64,000 bases of DNA, from the NCBI RefSeq assembly GCF_040822115.1, contig NZ_CP162004.1, positions 2,976,001 to 3,040,000 of the forward strand, given 5' to 3'. This document shows, one piece after another, positions 29,514 through 38,837 of this stretch. This stretch comes from Flavobacterium sp. WC2421 (GTDB lineage: Bacteria > Bacteroidota > Bacteroidia > Flavobacteriales > Flavobacteriaceae). A program made the position numbers and the translations under genes. Numbering within the stretch: the first letter of the stretch is position 1; the number at the start of each line of letters is the position of its first letter. The notes beneath the pieces were generated by a model, which was not told where the DNA came from, did not search any database, and worked only from the letters and a program-made list of their open reading frames with translations.

Positions 29514-30710
29514 ATGAATACCTTATTATCCATAGAAAAACGAAATGCTGTTTTAAGTAGAATGGCTGTACTTCTTGAACAAGAGAGAGCCCCTCTTAAA
29601 GCAATCAATCAACAGGATTTAAACAATTATTCTGGGGATGATTTGGCTATGGAAAAACGTTTATTAGTTGATGATACTAAGATTGATGGAATGATTTTAT
29701 CGTTGCAACAATTGGCTAGTCAGGAAGATCCAGTAGGTAAAGTTCGTTTTAACTTCACTCATGATAACGGATTAAAAATCAGTAATAAAACTGCTGCATT
29801 TGGAACAATTCTAATCATCTACGAATCACGTCCAGACGTAACTGTTGAAGCAGGCGGAATTGCTTTCAAATCGGGAAATAAAATTTTATTGAAAGGCGGT
29901 AAAGAATCGTTACTTTCGAATCAAAAAATCGTGAGTCTATGGCATCAAGCATTGACTGATAATGACGTTGCCACTTCTTGGGTAGAATACCTAAATTATG
30001 ATAGAACTGAAACCCAAGCTTTCTTAGAAAAACCAACACAAAAAGTTGACTTAATTGTTCCGCGTGGTGGAGAAAAATTAATTGCCTTTACAAAAAAACA
30101 TGCTACTTGCCCCGTTATTGTAAGTGGTAGAGGAAACAATTTTGTTTACGTAAATGCAGAGGCCAATTTAGACCAAGCACTTTCTATCATTGTAAACGGA
30201 AAAACCTCAAACATATCTGTTTGTAATGCTTTAGATAAATTATTAATTGATACTAATCTTCCTAATTGGGAAGTATTTGCAAATAGAGTTGTGGCAAAAT
30301 TAAAAGAGTTCAATGTAATTGTTTTAGGAGATTCAACTGTAGCTGCAGCTACAAACGTTCCTGCAATCGAATCCGATTTAATTTGGTATGAAGAGTTTCT
30401 AGATTATAAAATTGTAATTGGTACAACCAATTCTGATCAAGGCGCCATTGATAAAATAAATAAATATTGTGGCGGGCATTCAGCTTCGATAATTACAACA
30501 AATAATGAAACAGCGCAGGTATTCATGGACAATGTAGATACTGCCGCAGTTTATCAAAATGCCTCTACTCGATTTACAGACGGTGGTCAGTTTGGCCTAG
30601 GAGGAGAATTAGCAATAAGCACTGATAAATTACATCAAAGAGGTCCTATTGGTTTACAGCACCTAGTTACTAATAAATGGTATATTTACGGTGAAGGACA
30701 GATTAGATAG
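29514..30710 (+). CDS. proA: Glutamate-5-semialdehyde dehydrogenase (gamma-glutamyl phosphate reductase)
   Basis: 398 residues from ATG 29514 (MNTLLSIEKRNAV). An in-frame ATG at 29469 was rejected because the 15 added residues would be encoded by the spacer hairpin. Motifs: IYESRPDVTVEAGG, LIVPRGGEKLI, catalytic Cys in GKTSNISVCNALDKLL, and TRFTDGGQFGLGGE. It reduces gamma-glutamyl phosphate to glutamate semialdehyde for proline. Together with proB it is inserted between argD and the carbamoyltransferase gene. Confidence 0.94.
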   Translation: MNTLLSIEKRNAVLSRMAVLLEQERAPLKAINQQDLNNYSGDDLAMEKRLLVDDTKIDGMILSLQQLASQEDPVGKVRFNFTHDNGLKISNKTAAFGTILIIYESRPDVTVEAGGIAFKSGNKILLKGGKESLLSNQKIVSLWHQALTDNDVATSWVEYLNYDRTETQAFLEKPTQKVDLIVPRGGEKLIAFTKKHATCPVIVSGRGNNFVYVNAEANLDQALSIIVNGKTSNISVCNALDKLLIDTNLPNWEVFANRVVAKLKEFNVIVLGDSTVAAATNVPAIESDLIWYEEFLDYKIVIGTTNSDQGAIDKINKYCGGHSASIITTNNETAQVFMDNVDTAAVYQNASTRFTDGGQFGLGGELAISTDKLHQRGPIGLQHLVTNKWYIYGEGQIR

Positions 30711-30711
30711 G

Positions 30712-30794
30712 GATTTAAAGATTAAAAGATTCATGTATTAAAAGATTGGGATAAAGAAATTTTTAAATTCTTAAATCTTTCAATTTTTAAATTA
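30712..30794 (+). repeat. Spacer inverted repeat proA-proB (GATTAAAA units)
   Basis: Left arm 30712-30747 is built of GATTTAAA/GATTAAAA/TATTAAAAGATT units; right arm 30759-30794 has the complementary TTTAAATTC/TTAAATC/TTTC units. Pairing is imperfect. Only A+T-rich low-complexity sequence is present, so chance pairing contributes. Confidence 0.55.
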
Positions 30795-30800
30795 GAAATA

Positions 30801-31562
30801 ATGGCTAAAAAAAGAATATTACTAAAAATAGGAAGCAATACCTTAACCAAGGAAACCAATCATATTTCGAGAGGAAAGATTGAAGATATTGGAATGCAAA
30901 TAGCTGCTTTAAACGATCAATACGAATTTGTAATTGTAAGTTCTGGTGCTATTGCAGCTGCAAAACAATTTGTAAAGTTAGAAAGTAAAGGAAAAGAAAT
31001 TTTCGTTAAACAAGCATTAGCATCTATTGGACAACCCCATTTAATGCGGATTTTCCATGAAAACTTTAGTGATTTAGGATTATTGACTTCACAGTGTTTA
31101 TTGTCATATTCAGATTTTGAAAAAGAACAATCCAAAGTGAATATCGTTAACACCATCAATGTATTGATTGAGAATAATTATATCCCAATAATTAATGAAA
31201 ATGATACAGTTGCTACAGACGAAATCCAATTTGGAGACAATGATAAATTAGCAGCTTTAACAGCGGTACTTTTAAAAGTTGATATTTTAATAATCGCAAC
31301 AAACACAAACGGAATCTATACAAAAGCTTCAATTCATAACGATATTCCAGAAACCATTACATTAGTAACTGATTTAGCTTTAATGCAACAAGAAGTTGGC
31401 GATTCTAAATCATCGCATGGTACTGGTGGAATGCAATCTAAAATTGAAGCGGCAGCAATTGCAAAAGCCGCCAATATTGAAACTTGGGTTGTCAATGGAT
31501 TAAAAGATGATTTTATTTTGAATGCGATAAACAACAGTATTCCGTTTACGAAAATTATATAA
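30801..31562 (+). CDS. proB: Glutamate 5-kinase, short form without PUA domain
   Basis: 253 residues: amino-acid kinase fold only (RILLKIGSNTL, FVIVSSGAIAAAKQ, IPIINENDTVATDEIQFGDND, SHGTGGMQSKIEAA). The C-terminal PUA domain of E. coli ProB is missing, as in many Bacteroidota. It phosphorylates glutamate for proline synthesis. Upstream in the same transcription unit is proA, and both share the operon with arginine genes. Confidence 0.94.
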   Translation: MAKKRILLKIGSNTLTKETNHISRGKIEDIGMQIAALNDQYEFVIVSSGAIAAAKQFVKLESKGKEIFVKQALASIGQPHLMRIFHENFSDLGLLTSQCLLSYSDFEKEQSKVNIVNTINVLIENNYIPIINENDTVATDEIQFGDNDKLAALTAVLLKVDILIIATNTNGIYTKASIHNDIPETITLVTDLALMQQEVGDSKSSHGTGGMQSKIEAAAIAKAANIETWVVNGLKDDFILNAINNSIPFTKII

Positions 31563-31572
31563 ATGTTTATGT

Positions 31573-31619
31573 GTTTAATCGGTTAAACGATTAACTGATT
31601 AAACAAAAACCGATTAAAC
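31573..31619 (+). repeat. Spacer inverted repeat proB-carbamoyltransferase (GTTTAATCGG units)
   Basis: Perfect 10-bp inverted repeat (31573-31582 with 31610-31619) with more copies of GTTAAAC/GATTAAC units in the loop. The unit matches the argC-argD spacer 3.3 kb upstream. Confidence 0.7.
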
Positions 31620-31628
31620 AATAAAACA

Positions 31629-32576
31629 ATGAACTACATATCAGTAAAAAATATAGATTCACTCGACACATGGGTGAAACAAGCTTTAAAAATTAAAAAG
31701 AAGCCTCTTAAAAACAAAAAGCTAGGTAAAAACAAAACCTTAGGAATGTTGTTTTTCAACCCGAGTTTAAGAACGCGTTTGAGTACTCAAAAAGCAGCTT
31801 TAAATTTAGGAATGAATGTGATGGTAATGAATTTTACCAATGAAGGTTGGACACTAGAGTTTGAAGATGGCGCAGTGATGAATCAAGGCGCTTCAGAACA
31901 TATTAGAGAAGCTGCCGAAGTAGTTTCTCAATACTGTGATATTATTGCGGTAAGAGCATTTGCTGGCTTAGTTGACAAAGAAAAAGACAATGCCGAAACA
32001 GTTTTGGCTGGATTCTTAAAATTTGCAACTGTACCCGTTGTCAACATGGAAGGTTGTACAGGACATCCATTACAAGCATTGGCTGACGCCATAACCATGG
32101 AAGAACACAAAACGGCACACCGTCCAAAAGTAGTTTTGTCTTGGGCGCCACACCCTAGAGCTTTACCTCAAGCTGTAGCCAATTCTTTTGTGGAAATGAT
32201 GCAGTTACAAGATGCCGACTTTGTAATTACTCATCCTGAAGGCTACGAATTGAATCCAGAAATTACAAAAAATTCAATCATTGAATACGATCAAAACAAA
32301 GCGTTTGAGAATGCCGATTTTATTTATACTAAAAACTGGAGTAATTATATTGATTACGGAAAAATAACAAATTCAGACCCAAACTGGACTGTGACTGCTG
32401 AGAAAATGGCATTAACGAACAATGCCAAATTCATGCACTGTTTACCTGTGAGACGAAATGTAATTGTTACAGATGAAGTGATAGACAGCGAAAATTCAAT
32501 CGTGATTGAACAAGCCAACAACAGGACTTATGCAGCGCAATTAATATTACAAAAAATATTAGAAAATGCACAATAA
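31629..32576 (+). CDS. N-acylornithine carbamoyltransferase (acetyl- or succinyl-ornithine)
   Basis: 315 residues, carbamoyltransferase family: carbamoyl-phosphate motif FFNPSLRTRLST (S-x-R-T) near residue 45, TGHPLQALADAITM near 145, and MHCLPVRRNVIVTDEV near 275. The loop EFEDGAVMNQGASEHIREAA and the sequence as a whole fit the group acting on N-acylated ornithine (AOTCase of Xanthomonas, SOTCase of Bacteroides fragilis) rather than ornithine. Which acyl group is used cannot be settled by eye. It overlaps argB by 11 bases, indicating translational coupling. Because argE follows, the acyl group must be removed at the citrulline stage. Confidence 0.92.
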   Translation: MNYISVKNIDSLDTWVKQALKIKKKPLKNKKLGKNKTLGMLFFNPSLRTRLSTQKAALNLGMNVMVMNFTNEGWTLEFEDGAVMNQGASEHIREAAEVVSQYCDIIAVRAFAGLVDKEKDNAETVLAGFLKFATVPVVNMEGCTGHPLQALADAITMEEHKTAHRPKVVLSWAPHPRALPQAVANSFVEMMQLQDADFVITHPEGYELNPEITKNSIIEYDQNKAFENADFIYTKNWSNYIDYGKITNSDPNWTVTAEKMALTNNAKFMHCLPVRRNVIVTDEVIDSENSIVIEQANNRTYAAQLILQKILENAQ

Positions 32577-33351
32577 AAAACCCATTACAGTAGTTAAAAT
32601 TGGTGGAAATATTATTGATGATGCCGCAGAACTTAAACAATTCCTAGCTGACTTTTCAAAAATAGAGGGGCATAAAGTATTGGTTCACGGTGGAGGAAAA
32701 TCGGCTACCAAAATGGCAAAAAGCATTGGCCTAGTTCCTCAAATGATTGATGGACGTCGCATTACTGATGCGGCCATGCTTGAAGTTGTGGTCATGATTT
32801 ATGCAGGACAAATCAACAAAGATATTGTGGCTCAATTGCAAGCCAATAACACTAATGCAATCGGATTTTCAGGAGCTGACGGGAATTTAATCCAATCCGA
32901 AAAAAGAAACCATCCTACCATAGATTATGGTTATGTGGGTGATGTCAAAAAAGTCAACACTTCCCTACTTTCAACTTTAATAAATAGCGCCATTGTTCCT
33001 GTATTTTGTGCCATTACGCATGATAAAAAAGGACAATTACTAAATACTAATGCAGATACAATTGCCAGCGAATTAGCGATTGCTTTATCGGATGTTTTTG
33101 AGGTAACATTGAGTTACTGCTTTGAAAAACCTGGTGTTTTATACGATGCCGAAGATGATTCATCAGTAATTGAAAAAATGAATTACGAATTGTACGCCAA
33201 ATTAAAAGCCGAGAAAGCCATACATTCCGGAATGATTCCTAAATTAGACAACTGCTTCAATAGCTTATCCAAAGGAGTGCATAGCATAAAAATTGGTCAT
33301 CATAAAATGCTGAAAGACGCTAATGCAGTTTGCACACAAATTGAATTATAA
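32566..33351 (+). CDS. argB: Acetylglutamate kinase (or succinylglutamate kinase)
   Basis: 261 residues: KIGGNIID near the N-terminus, VLVHGGGKSATKMAKSIG (residues about 37-55), NADTIASELA and IHSGMIPKL near the C-terminus. It phosphorylates the gamma-carboxylate of the N-acylglutamate. The N-terminal extension responsible for Arg feedback in some ArgB proteins is not present; feedback may therefore rest elsewhere. Its start codon lies within the last codons of the carbamoyltransferase gene. Confidence 0.94.
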   Translation: MHNKKPITVVKIGGNIIDDAAELKQFLADFSKIEGHKVLVHGGGKSATKMAKSIGLVPQMIDGRRITDAAMLEVVVMIYAGQINKDIVAQLQANNTNAIGFSGADGNLIQSEKRNHPTIDYGYVGDVKKVNTSLLSTLINSAIVPVFCAITHDKKGQLLNTNADTIASELAIALSDVFEVTLSYCFEKPGVLYDAEDDSSVIEKMNYELYAKLKAEKAIHSGMIPKLDNCFNSLSKGVHSIKIGHHKMLKDANAVCTQIEL

Positions 33352-33403
33352 TAAAAGTTAGTCACACCCTTAAAAAAAGAATTGTGGCAAAACATAATAA
33401 AAT

Positions 33404-34474
33404 ATGAAAAACAAAGAAACACTTACTCAAGAAGCGATCACCTTATTAAAAAACCTCATTGAAACCCAATCTTTTTCAAGCGAAGAAGAGCATACAGCGG
33501 CTTTAATCGAAAAATGGTTTATAGTAAACGAAATTCCATTTGAGAGAGAAAATAACAATATTTGGGCATACAACAAGACTTTCGACAAGAGTAAACCAAC
33601 ACTTTTATTGAATTCGCATCACGATACGGTAAGACCCAATCAGGCGTATACCAAAGATCCTTTGAAAGCAATTGTTGAGAATGGAAAATTATACGGTTTA
33701 GGGAGCAATGATGCTGGTGGATGCTTGGTTTCACTTTTGGCAACATTTGTACATTTTTATCCTGCTGAAAATCTTCCTTACAACATTGTAATGGTAGCAT
33801 CGGCAGAAGAAGAAAGCAGTGGAAAAAAAGGGCTAAATAGCGTGCTTAAAAGTTTACCTGAACTAGAGTGTGCCATCGTTGGAGAGCCTACTTTAATGCA
33901 ATTGGCCATAGCCGAAAAAGGTTTATTAGTTCTTGATGTTAAGGTAAAAGGAACGCCAAGTCATGCCGCACATCAAAATGATGATAATGCACTCTACAAA
34001 TCAATTCCTGTGATGGAATGGTTTAAAAACTATACTTTCGAAAAAATATCAGCCCAATTAGGACCAGTAAAAATGACTGTTACCCAAATAAATGCTGGAA
34101 AACAACACAATGTTGTACCATCTGAGTGTGATTTAGTTGTGGACATTCGTGTCAACGATTGCTACACCAATCACGAGATTTTAGCTATCGTAAAAGAAAA
34201 CGTCCCTGCAGAAGTTACACCACGTTCTATGAATTTGAGTTCGTCATCAATCCCAGAATCACATGGGTTAGTACAGGCAGGAATTGCTTTAGGAAGAACC
34301 ACCTACGGCTCACCTACCCTTTCAGACCAGTCCGTTTTGAGCTGTAAATCCTTAAAATTAGGACCTGGTGATACCCTGCGTTCACACTCTGCTGATGAAT
34401 TTATCTATTTAAATGAAATAGAAGAAGGAATCGAATTGTATATTAAAATACTTAGTGATTTTTTAAAGCAATAA
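33404..34474 (+). CDS. argE: M20 deacylase, acetylornithine/acetylcitrulline (or succinyl) type
   Basis: 356 residues: zinc motifs LNSHHDTVRP (near 75), GSNDAGG, AEEESSGKKGL (catalytic Glu near 135) and LRSHSADEFIYL at the C-terminus; the ASH-like dimerisation lid contains HAAHQNDDNALY. With an acylornithine carbamoyltransferase upstream, the substrate is expected to be acylcitrulline, giving citrulline for ArgG. In this order of genes the acyl group is lost and not recycled by ArgJ. Confidence 0.92.
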   Translation: MKNKETLTQEAITLLKNLIETQSFSSEEEHTAALIEKWFIVNEIPFERENNNIWAYNKTFDKSKPTLLLNSHHDTVRPNQAYTKDPLKAIVENGKLYGLGSNDAGGCLVSLLATFVHFYPAENLPYNIVMVASAEEESSGKKGLNSVLKSLPELECAIVGEPTLMQLAIAEKGLLVLDVKVKGTPSHAAHQNDDNALYKSIPVMEWFKNYTFEKISAQLGPVKMTVTQINAGKQHNVVPSECDLVVDIRVNDCYTNHEILAIVKENVPAEVTPRSMNLSSSSIPESHGLVQAGIALGRTTYGSPTLSDQSVLSCKSLKLGPGDTLRSHSADEFIYLNEIEEGIELYIKILSDFLKQ

Positions 34475-34482
34475 AATAATTA

Positions 34483-34561
34483 GGAGCTATTTCCTGCTAT
34501 CCACTATATCTTTCCCTGCTTAAAAAAAGCAGGAAAAGGATGTCGCTACTATCAGGGCTAG
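34483..34561 (+). repeat. Structured interspersed element, copy 1
   Basis: 79-bp element in the argE-argH spacer, related to 41516-41610 and 58690-58831. Outer pairing: AGC/GCT (34485-34487 with 34557-34559) and CCTG/CAGG (34493-34496 with 34553-34556); inner 7-bp hairpin CCTGCTT/AAGCAGG (34515-34521 with 34527-34533). The 3' end is CTATCAGGGCTAG. An ATG at 34540 inside the element is in frame with argH but is not its likely start. Confidence 0.75.
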
Positions 34562-34641
34562 AAGATCTTAATAAACAACAAAAATACTATTTAAGTTTTA
34601 ACCATAAACTTGACACATTGAACCTGAAACAAAAAAACAAT

Positions 34642-35922
34642 ATGAAACTTTGGGAAAAAGGAATACCAACTGATAAACAAATAGAACAATTCACTGTTGG
34701 TAACGACAGAGAACTGGATTTAGTTTTGGCAAAATACGATGCTTTAGGATCTATTGCTCATGCTAAAATGTTAGGAAACATTGGTTTATTAACTACCAAT
34801 GAAACTGATGCTTTAGTCTCTGCTTTAAACGAAATCATTGCAGATGTAGCTCAAGGAAATTTCGTTATCGAAGATTCATTTGAAGATGTACATTCCAAAA
34901 TTGAATATTTACTGACAGCAAAACTAGGTGATGCTGGTAAAAAAATCCATACAGCTCGTTCTCGTAACGATCAAGTTTTGGTTGATGTCAACTTGTATTT
35001 AAAAGATGTTGTAATCGAACTAAAACAGCAAGTAAAATCACTTTTTGATTTACTAATGGAATCGGCTGAGAAATATCAAAGCGTATTGTTACCAGGCTAT
35101 ACGCATTTACAAATTGCTATGCCATCGTCATTTGGGATGTGGTTTTCCGCTTATGCCGAAACTTTGATTGATGATATCACCATGTTGAATGCCGCTTTGA
35201 AAGTGGTAGACCAAAATCCATTAGGTTCCGCTGCAGGTTATGGAAGCTCCTTCCCTATCAATAGAACATTCACAACCAAAGAACTAGGATTCGAAACCTT
35301 AAAATACAATTCGGTTGCCGCTCAAATGAGCCGTGGAAAATCAGAAAAAACATTGGCTTTTGCCATGAGCAGCGTGGCAGCAACATTGGCTAAGTTTTCG
35401 ATGGATGTATGTTTGTACATGAGTCAAAACTTTGATTTCATTGGTTTACCAGCACATTTAACTACAGGTTCGAGCATTATGCCTCACAAGAAAAACCCTG
35501 ATGTATTTGAGTTGATTCGTGGAAAATGCAATAAAATTCAAGCCTTACCTTATGAAATCACTTTAATTACAAATAATCTACCTAGTGGTTACCACCGTGA
35601 TTTACAGTTATTAAAAGAGGGATTGTTCCCTGCCATTCAAAATTTACAAGCTTGTCTTGATATTGCGATTTTCTCTATCAAAGATATCAAAGTAAAAGAC
35701 AACATTCTAGCAGATCCAAAATACAACTACTTGTTTACTGTAGATACTTTAAACGAAATGGTGGTTGCTGGAATGCCATTTAGAGATGCTTATAAAGCGG
35801 TTGCAGAGCAACTGGAAAATGGAACTTACACTTCTCCAAAAGAAACCAAACACACGCACGAAGGAAGTATAAACAACTTATGTTTGGCTGAAATAAAAGA
35901 AAAAATGAATCAGGCTTTCTAA
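34642..35922 (+). CDS. argH: Argininosuccinate lyase
   Basis: 426 residues from the ATG at 34642 (MKLWEKG), the usual start; the 34 extra codons from 34540 would come from the repeat element. Family motifs: HTARSRNDQVLVD, TLLQ-type LPGYTHLQIAMPSS, and the signature GSSIMPHKKNPDVFEL near residue 275. It splits argininosuccinate to arginine and fumarate, the last step. A strong terminator follows at 35950. Confidence 0.95.
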   Translation: MKLWEKGIPTDKQIEQFTVGNDRELDLVLAKYDALGSIAHAKMLGNIGLLTTNETDALVSALNEIIADVAQGNFVIEDSFEDVHSKIEYLLTAKLGDAGKKIHTARSRNDQVLVDVNLYLKDVVIELKQQVKSLFDLLMESAEKYQSVLLPGYTHLQIAMPSSFGMWFSAYAETLIDDITMLNAALKVVDQNPLGSAAGYGSSFPINRTFTTKELGFETLKYNSVAAQMSRGKSEKTLAFAMSSVAATLAKFSMDVCLYMSQNFDFIGLPAHLTTGSSIMPHKKNPDVFELIRGKCNKIQALPYEITLITNNLPSGYHRDLQLLKEGLFPAIQNLQACLDIAIFSIKDIKVKDNILADPKYNYLFTVDTLNEMVVAGMPFRDAYKAVAEQLENGTYTSPKETKHTHEGSINNLCLAEIKEKMNQAF

Positions 35923-35949
35923 AAACTGGAAATCAATTTAAAAAATACT

Positions 35950-35978
35950 ACGCACTGTAAATCACAGTGCGTTTTTTT
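35950..35978 (+). terminator. Terminator of the arginine/proline operon
   Basis: Perfect 9-bp stem (35950-35958 with 35964-35972), 5-base loop, followed by seven T. Confidence 0.9.
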
Positions 35979-36065
35979 ATTCCCTATTTTAAACCTCAAA
36001 ATATCATAATGCTAAATGTTAAAAAAATAACTATATATTTATAAAAGTAATTTTAAACGATTCGT

Positions 36066-37064
36066 ATGGGAAAATTTGAAGAAAACGCCACAAATAGACT
36101 TTTTGAAAAAAATTTAATACCAGAGGAGCAATTCAAAGAAATTACTGTTCACCGAGATTTAAATATATTTTCATTGCATTCAGAATTAAAATTCTCCTTA
36201 TACTTATCTGTTTTACTATTTACTTCGGGAATTGGTATTTTAATTTATGAAAACATTGATACCATTGGCCATATCGCAATTCTCTCCTTATTATTGATAG
36301 TAACAACAATTTGTTTTTATTTTAGTTTTAAAAACACGGTTGGATTTAAAAAACAAGAAACTAATTTTGAAAATCCACTATTTGACTACTTAATTCTTAC
36401 TGCTGTACTATTGAGTTGTATTTTCATAGGATATCTACAATTTCAGTACACTGCTTTTGGTACTCATTATGGATTAGCAACATTAATTCCCACAGCAATC
36501 GGACTCTTTTGCGCTTATTATTTTGATAATAAAAGCATCTTATCTATTGCTATTACAGGATTAGCTGCATATATCGGTTTATCTGTAAGTCCACAATCAT
36601 TACTAAACAATAGTTTTTACGAAACAACTACATTAAGTTATTCGGCAATAGGTTTAGGAGTTATATTAGTTCTATGGTCCATTTACAGTAATAAGATTGC
36701 ATTAAAAACCCATTTCACTTTAATCTATTTAACATTTGCCTTACACCTAATCAGTTTTTCCTGCATCAATAATTTATTCAATCCGTATTGGGGAATATTT
36801 GGATTTCTATTACTAGCCTCATCTTATTATTTTTATAAATCAAGCTATGAAGTTAAATCTGTTTCTTTATTCGTCTTCACCATTATATATGCTTACGTAG
36901 GTATCAATATTTTTATTTTTAAACTTATTGATATAGCAAATATCTCTGATTTTCTAATCCCGCTATTATATCTAGCTCCCTTTTATTTCATTGGTTCTAT
37001 AATTTTATTTATCCGACTTATTAAAAAATTCAATAAAAATAGCAATGATGATACAATACGATAA
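36066..37064 (+). CDS. DUF2157-type multi-helix membrane protein
   Basis: 332 residues with a soluble N-terminus of about 40 residues followed by eight to ten hydrophobic segments (for example YLSVLLFTSGIGILIY and LLLASSYYFYK). The pattern matches DUF2157 membrane proteins, of unknown function. It overlaps the next membrane gene by 20 bases, so the two products are probably made together and may form a complex. Confidence 0.8.
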   Translation: MGKFEENATNRLFEKNLIPEEQFKEITVHRDLNIFSLHSELKFSLYLSVLLFTSGIGILIYENIDTIGHIAILSLLLIVTTICFYFSFKNTVGFKKQETNFENPLFDYLILTAVLLSCIFIGYLQFQYTAFGTHYGLATLIPTAIGLFCAYYFDNKSILSIAITGLAAYIGLSVSPQSLLNNSFYETTTLSYSAIGLGVILVLWSIYSNKIALKTHFTLIYLTFALHLISFSCINNLFNPYWGIFGFLLLASSYYFYKSSYEVKSVSLFVFTIIYAYVGINIFIFKLIDIANISDFLIPLLYLAPFYFIGSIILFIRLIKKFNKNSNDDTIR

Positions 37065-38208
37065 AACCGAATTAGAGAATGTATCTTTAGTTGAAGAAGC
37101 ACATTCTTTGAAAAATGCTGGCTTTATAAGCAAAGAACAATACAACTTGATAGTAAAAGAATTAATTATATTAAAAAGTAATACTAACATCCTTGTACGC
37201 ATTGGTTTTTTTATACTTGGCAGTTTTTTATATTCTTCTATTTGTGGATTTATTTCTTTAATTCTCCTTCAAGCACTTACTGAAAATTATAAAGTTCTTC
37301 TTTTTATCTATACTATTATAGGTTTTGTAGGAACGGAAATTTTAACCAAGCAAAAATATTATGGACATGGTCTTGACGATGCCTTTTTGATTGGCTCCCA
37401 ATTAACTTTGGCAATAGCCATAGGAATTTCAACAAATGGAAACGGATTAGTAATTGCCTCGATTCTTACTATTACTTCATTATTGAGTTACCTTCGTTAT
37501 CTTCATTTATCAATGGCATTTCTGTTTTGTATATCAGGAACTTCGACATTGGTGTATACCCTATTTGAGTTTGGCGCCATGGGTAAAACGATTTTACCAT
37601 TTGTAATTATGCTTTTTTCTGCAGGCATTTATCTTTATAGCAAAAAGGTTTTGGAAAATTTAAAAACGTTTTACTACTACAAAGGAATTCAATTAGCCTA
37701 TAGCTTTAGTCTTATTTTATTTTACCTATCGGGAAATTATCTAGTAGTTAGGGAACTTTCAGTAGCATTACTTGGTGCGGGTATTGCTCCAAATAGTGAT
37801 ATCCCTTTTGCTTTTTTGTTTTATGCTTTTACGTTTATTGTTCCTATTGGCTATGTGGTGTACTCTTTGTTAATTAAGGACCGAATCATGCTTTGGATTG
37901 GATTAGTAGCACTATGCTTTTCTTTTTACACTATACGCTTCTATTACGCTATTTTGCCTATTGAAACAGTCTTAACCATAGGCGGATTAGTATTGTTTGC
38001 CTTTACTTATTTTTCGATAAAAAAATTAAAAAATAATACTACAGGAATCACATTCAAACCAGATCGTTTTAGTACAAAAAATGCATTTATGAATGCTGAA
38101 GCTTTAATTACTTCTCAACTGGGATTAAAACCCGAAATTAATCAAGAATCCAATATAGAATTTGGTGGTGGTGGTTTTAGTGGTGGTGGATCGTCAGGCA
38201 ACTTTTAA
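37045..38208 (+). CDS. Multi-helix membrane protein with Gly/Ser-rich tail
   Basis: 387 residues: a short cytoplasmic N-terminus, about ten membrane helices, and a soluble C-terminal tail of some 45 residues ending in GGGFSGGGSSGNF. This tail resembles the end of TPM-domain and DUF4401-type membrane proteins, but the domain is not identified with certainty. It starts within the DUF2157 gene (20-base overlap). Function unknown. A large hairpin at 38217-38275 follows. Confidence 0.75.
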   Translation: MMIQYDKTELENVSLVEEAHSLKNAGFISKEQYNLIVKELIILKSNTNILVRIGFFILGSFLYSSICGFISLILLQALTENYKVLLFIYTIIGFVGTEILTKQKYYGHGLDDAFLIGSQLTLAIAIGISTNGNGLVIASILTITSLLSYLRYLHLSMAFLFCISGTSTLVYTLFEFGAMGKTILPFVIMLFSAGIYLYSKKVLENLKTFYYYKGIQLAYSFSLILFYLSGNYLVVRELSVALLGAGIAPNSDIPFAFLFYAFTFIVPIGYVVYSLLIKDRIMLWIGLVALCFSFYTIRFYYAILPIETVLTIGGLVLFAFTYFSIKKLKNNTTGITFKPDRFSTKNAFMNAEALITSQLGLKPEINQESNIEFGGGGFSGGGSSGNF

Positions 38209-38216
38209 AAACAAAA

Positions 38217-38275
38217 AATAAAGCCACGAATTCACGAATTATAATGATTTTAATTCGTGAATTAGCGGCCTTATT
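38217..38275. terminator. Long bidirectional hairpin between convergent genes
   Basis: 25-base arms (38217-38241 with 38251-38275), 22 of 25 positions complementary, 9-base loop. The arms contain the repeated unit ACGAATT. It begins 8 bases after the membrane-protein stop codon and ends 14 bases before the ytxJ stop. T-rich on the plus side (TTATTTT). Confidence 0.75.
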
Positions 38276-38289
38276 TTAAACTTTCAGGA

Positions 38290-38679
38290 TTATACTTTAG
38301 TCTTCAAAACTGTAGCGTCAATATCACTGTGAGAAGCATTATAAATCGCTTTTCCATCTTTTATAAGTAGCAACTGAGGAGATTGATGTTGTACTCCAAA
38401 ACGATTTGCAATTTCATTAGAAACTTCACGATACGCTATTAAATCTAAAAAATATGGCGTAACTTTATCTGAGCTATCAAACTCATTTTCAAACTGTTTC
38501 AATGCCATTCTGCTTACACTACAACGTGTACTGTGTTTAAAAATAGCCACTGGCTTTTCATTTGAAAGTGTCATTATTTCGTTCAACTGCCCCAAATCAG
38601 TTAAGTTATTCCAGTCCATTTTGCTACTAGAATCATTTTGGTTCTCTGAACCACTAAAAATATTTTTAAAAAAACTCAT
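38290..38679 (-). CDS. ytxJ: Bacillithiol-system redox protein YtxJ
   Basis: 129 residues, thioredoxin-like fold with a single N-terminal Cys active site: FKHSTRCSVSRMALKQFE near residues 47-64, and HQSPQLLLIKDG as the cis-Pro loop. YtxJ proteins are associated with the low-molecular-weight thiol bacillithiol, so the organism probably makes bacillithiol; the biosynthesis genes are not in the window. It may reduce bacillithiolated proteins, though this function is only inferred for the family. Divergent from clpB. Confidence 0.88.
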   Translation of the reverse strand: MSFFKNIFSGSENQNDSSSKMDWNNLTDLGQLNEIMTLSNEKPVAIFKHSTRCSVSRMALKQFENEFDSSDKVTPYFLDLIAYREVSNEIANRFGVQHQSPQLLLIKDGKAIYNASHSDIDATVLKTKV

Positions 38680-38837
38680 AATTTGTCGTTAATGCAGTCA
38701 TTTTGACTGGTTTTTATGATAAAAATCATATTTTATACGCCATTTTGTCTATAATATTGTAATGGAATATAAATTGAAGATCTGTCTGCAAAGTTATCAA
38801 TTAACTATAATTATATAACTACAAAAACAATAAAATC

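Noticed and set aside
34540..34641. N-terminal extension of argH
   Set aside because: The extra 34 codons are encoded in the interspersed element; the usual ArgH start is the ATG at 34642.
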